Shown here in pieces: positions 62,584 to 64,000 of a DNA stretch of 64,000 bases (position 1 is the first letter of the stretch; each line of letters opens with the position of its first letter). Below the pieces are notes generated by a model. That model searched no databases. It saw only the letters and a list, made by a program, of their open reading frames with translations, and had not been told where the DNA came from. This stretch comes from Hornefia butyriciproducens. Lineage in GTDB: Bacteria > Bacillota > Clostridia > Peptostreptococcales > Anaerovoracaceae. The stretch is from NCBI RefSeq assembly GCF_009695915.1, contig NZ_VUMZ01000007.1:1-64000 (forward strand), written 5' to 3'. Both the position numbers and the translations under genes were made by a program.

Positions 62584-64000
62584 CTATCGGATATTATGCT
62601 CCTCGATCAGATCGTTCTTGATGTTCCAGAGTTTCTGGGAAAGATCCACGTAATATGTCTGCGGATTTTCAAAGCGCAGGGTCTCCTCCCACAGTGTCTC
62701 CATCTGCTCCGCGCAGTAATTCCGCACAGTCTCAATATCAGGACAGTCATAGACCTTTTCGCCGTGCCTGAAGAGCTGTACCCGCAGATTGCGGACATAG
62801 AAGTTGTTCAGAGTCTTCTTTTTCCAGATGGCGTTCGGATCAAAGATCACATATCCGTCCTGCTCGGGGATGGTCTCGCCGTCCACCGTCAGCACATCCG
62901 CCAGAGCCTTGTCGCTGTCTCTGTCATAGAGACGGTACAATGTCTTGAATCCCGGGTTTGTGATCTTTTCCACGTTCTCTGAAATCTTGATTTTCGGGAT
63001 GATCTTCCCGTCCTTCTCCAGCGCCGCCAGCTTGTATACGCCGCCGAACACCGGTTCAGACTTGGCGGTGATCAGCCGCTCGCCGACTCCGAAGGAGTCG
63101 ATCTGCGCGCCCTCCAGAATCACGTCACGGATCAGATATTCATCCAGAGAATTGGAAATGGTAATCGTACAGTCCTGCAGTCCGGCCTCGTCCAGCATCT
63201 TCCGCGCCCGCTTTGTGAGGTAGGCGATGTCGCCGGAATCAATGCGGATCCCCATCTTTTTCGGTTTCATCCCGTGGAATGCCCGGATCGCTGCAGGAAC
63301 TCCGGATTTCAGCACATTATAGGTATCCACCAGCAGAATGCAGTTGTTCGGATAGATCTCCGCGTATTTGATAAAGGCATCATATTCAGTCGGAAACATC
63401 TGCACCCAGCTGTGCGCCATGGTTCCCAGTGCCGGGATATGATGATCCCGATCCGAGATAGTGCAGGCCGTACCGCTGCAGCCTCCGATATATGCCGCTC
63501 TGGCGCCCATGTCCGCCGCCGTTGCACCGTGCGCCCGGCGGGAACCGAATTCCATAACCGGCCGTCCCTGCGCAGCACGGACGATTCGACTCGCCTTCGT
63601 GGCAATCAGACTCTGATGATTAATGATCAGAAGAATCATTGTCTCCACGAACTGCGCCTGAATGACAGGCCCCCGAACCGTCACAATCGGCTCATGAGGG
63701 AAAATTGGCGTCCCCTCCGGAACCGCCCAGACGTCACACTCGAATTTAAAATTCTTCAGATAATCCAGAAATTCCTCGCAGAAAATTCCCTTCCCTCTGA
63801 TATACGCGATATCTTCCTCTGTAAATTTCAAATTGTCCAGATATTCCACCAGCTGTTCGATACCGGCCATGATGGCATATCCGCCCTCATCCGGCACTCT
63901 GCGGAAGAACATGTCAAAATATGCAATATCGTTCATCATACCTGACTTCAGATATCCGTTTGCCATCGTAATTTCATAGAAATCCGTGAGCATCGTCAGG
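62584..64000 (-). CDS. pncB: Nicotinate phosphoribosyltransferase (5' end outside window)
   Basis: At least 472 residues of the NAD salvage enzyme that joins nicotinate and PRPP with ATP hydrolysis. MLTDFYEITMANGYLKSGMM near the visible start, MEFGSRRAHGATAADMGARA, IRIDSGDIAYLTKRARKMLD and the NSLDEYLIRDVI segments are all present. Codons before the first ATG (63993) also read as family sequence (LT then MLTDFYE), so the true start lies beyond 64,000. It is upstream of the sigma-54 region and has no visible link to it. Confidence 0.95.
   Translation of the reverse strand, partial: LTMLTDFYEITMANGYLKSGMMNDIAYFDMFFRRVPDEGGYAIMAGIEQLVEYLDNLKFTEEDIAYIRGKGIFCEEFLDYLKNFKFECDVWAVPEGTPIFPHEPIVTVRGPVIQAQFVETMILLIINHQSLIATKASRIVRAAQGRPVMEFGSRRAHGATAADMGARAAYIGGCSGTACTISDRDHHIPALGTMAHSWVQMFPTEYDAFIKYAEIYPNNCILLVDTYNVLKSGVPAAIRAFHGMKPKKMGIRIDSGDIAYLTKRARKMLDEAGLQDCTITISNSLDEYLIRDVILEGAQIDSFGVGERLITAKSEPVFGGVYKLAALEKDGKIIPKIKISENVEKITNPGFKTLYRLYDRDSDKALADVLTVDGETIPEQDGYVIFDPNAIWKKKTLNNFYVRNLRVQLFRHGEKVYDCPDIETVRNYCAEQMETLWEETLRFENPQTYYVDLSQKLWNIKNDLIEEHNIR

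Overview
The window looks like the chromosome of an anaerobic, moderately GC-rich low-GC-phylum (Firmicutes/Clostridia) bacterium. The evidence is the S10-spc-alpha ribosomal order with adk-map-infA-rpmJ, a CIRCE-controlled groES-groEL, zinc-type S14 and L36, strong AGGAGG ribosome binding sites, ECF-type vitamin transport, and amino-acid-fermentation enzymes such as 4-hydroxybutyryl-CoA dehydratase and a beta-keto acid cleavage enzyme. A member of the Eubacteriales 'Family XIII'/Anaerovorax neighbourhood would fit, but that is inference. Nearly all genes lie on the minus strand, so transcription mostly runs from high to low coordinates.

Region 1 (1 to about 11,570) is one end of an integrated conjugative-type element abutting the 3' end of guaA, a known integration target. 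It carries a truncated group II intron, an AbiE toxin-antitoxin pair, ArdC-like and TOPRIM/primase-like proteins, a RadC-like JAB protein, several small overlapping genes, a winged-helix-like protein, a large sortase-anchored VaFE surface protein split by one in-frame TAG, ParB, ParA and two small unknown genes. Transfer genes, integrase and the other attachment site must lie left of the window.

Region 2 (11.57 to 24.9 kb) is housekeeping: guaA, guaB (an IMP dehydrogenase of the Tritrichomonas foetus type), a D-Ala-D-Ala carboxypeptidase, groEL/groES with CIRCE, an OGG-type DNA glycosylase, a HypE-like protein, ligA and pcrA.

Region 3 (25 to 31.4 kb) looks like a corrinoid/vitamin uptake island. 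A cobalamin riboswitch precedes a membrane-anchored DUF4430 protein, next to an ECF transporter (T, fused A-A, S), a TIM-barrel protein and a small cysteine-rich protein. The leaders of pcrA and ecfT share a conserved double-hairpin element.

Region 4 (31.4 to 51.2 kb) holds the S10-spc-alpha operon (rpsJ to rplQ), then smpB, lepB, an RluC-type pseudouridine synthase, a small membrane protein and fba.

Region 5 (51.2 to 62.6 kb) is the most interesting. A PAS-AAA-Fis sigma-54 activator sits among four predicted sigma-54 (-24/-12) promoters driving a cyclase-family hydrolase plus 4-hydroxybutyryl-CoA dehydratase, a BKACE (DUF849) enzyme, a DUF362 protein plus an 89-residue unknown plus an MFS carrier plus thiolase, and an iron alcohol dehydrogenase. 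Three of the four promoters have the same bipartite upstream site (GTTGCA, 19-21 bp, GTTGC-N6-GCAAC). This looks like one dedicated sigma-54 regulon for catabolism of an unidentified substrate through beta-keto acid, acetoacetyl-CoA and crotonyl-CoA chemistry. The window ends inside a nicotinate phosphoribosyltransferase gene.
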